DNA of 5,147 bases, taken from assembly GCA_036003885.1 (NCBI GenBank), contig DASYSA010000271.1, forward strand, positions 1 to 5,147. Direction: 5' to 3'. Below, piece after piece: positions 5,105 through 5,147 of this stretch. The position numbers and the translations under genes were made by a program. A model generated the notes under the pieces. That model was given only the letters and a program-made list of their open reading frames with translations. It searched no databases and was not told the origin of the DNA. The DNA comes from DASYSA01 sp036003885. GTDB taxonomy: Bacteria > Acidobacteriota > Blastocatellia > UBA7656. Position 1 is the first letter of the stretch, and each line of letters opens with the position of its first letter.

Positions 5105-5147
5105 CAGGAGTCCTCAAACGCGGTCCTTTGCGGGAGGTGCCGCGCAC

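Overview
The window looks like ordinary chromosome from a moderately GC-rich bacterium. Four substantial genes are supported: a DnaC/DnaI-type helicase-loader ATPase, ruvA, a membrane-anchored alpha/beta-hydrolase-fold protein and an ArnT/PMT-type (GT39-like) glycosyltransferase. Several things together, namely a moderate GC background, a Cys-cluster DnaC-like protein downstream of ruvA, a triad-less anchored hydrolase, a lipid-linked glycosyltransferase and simple repeats filling the intergenic gaps, remind me of Acidobacteriota, perhaps Blastocatellia. That taxonomic guess is an impression, not proof.

Layout. Positions 1-315 hold an open minus-strand frame that runs off the left edge, overlapped by a small GC-rich palindrome, probably a dispersed repeat. 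The minus-strand loader gene (316-1056) follows. Its 187-bp upstream gap carries a good sigma70-type promoter and, on the opposite strand, two tiny overlapping ORFs. ruvA (1243-1854, minus) starts with TTG. The 1855-2121 gap contains divergent promoter elements for ruvA and for the plus-strand hydrolase-like gene (2122-3177). That gene converges on the glycosyltransferase gene (3291-5006, minus). The whole space between them is a 17 x 7-bp heptad array, arranged as an inverted repeat, that also supplies the stop codons of both genes. A strong promoter for the glycosyltransferase and a short CGCGTT-rich repeat lie at the right edge.

How the genes relate. RuvA (Holliday-junction recognition) and the loader-like ATPase both act on DNA and share a strand, but the internal promoter suggests the ATPase can be transcribed separately. 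The hydrolase-like protein and the glycosyltransferase are both envelope proteins but are convergent, so they are not one operon. The most unusual features are the heptad array fused to both stop codons and the hydrolase fold with Asp at the nucleophile position and no recognisable acid or histidine.
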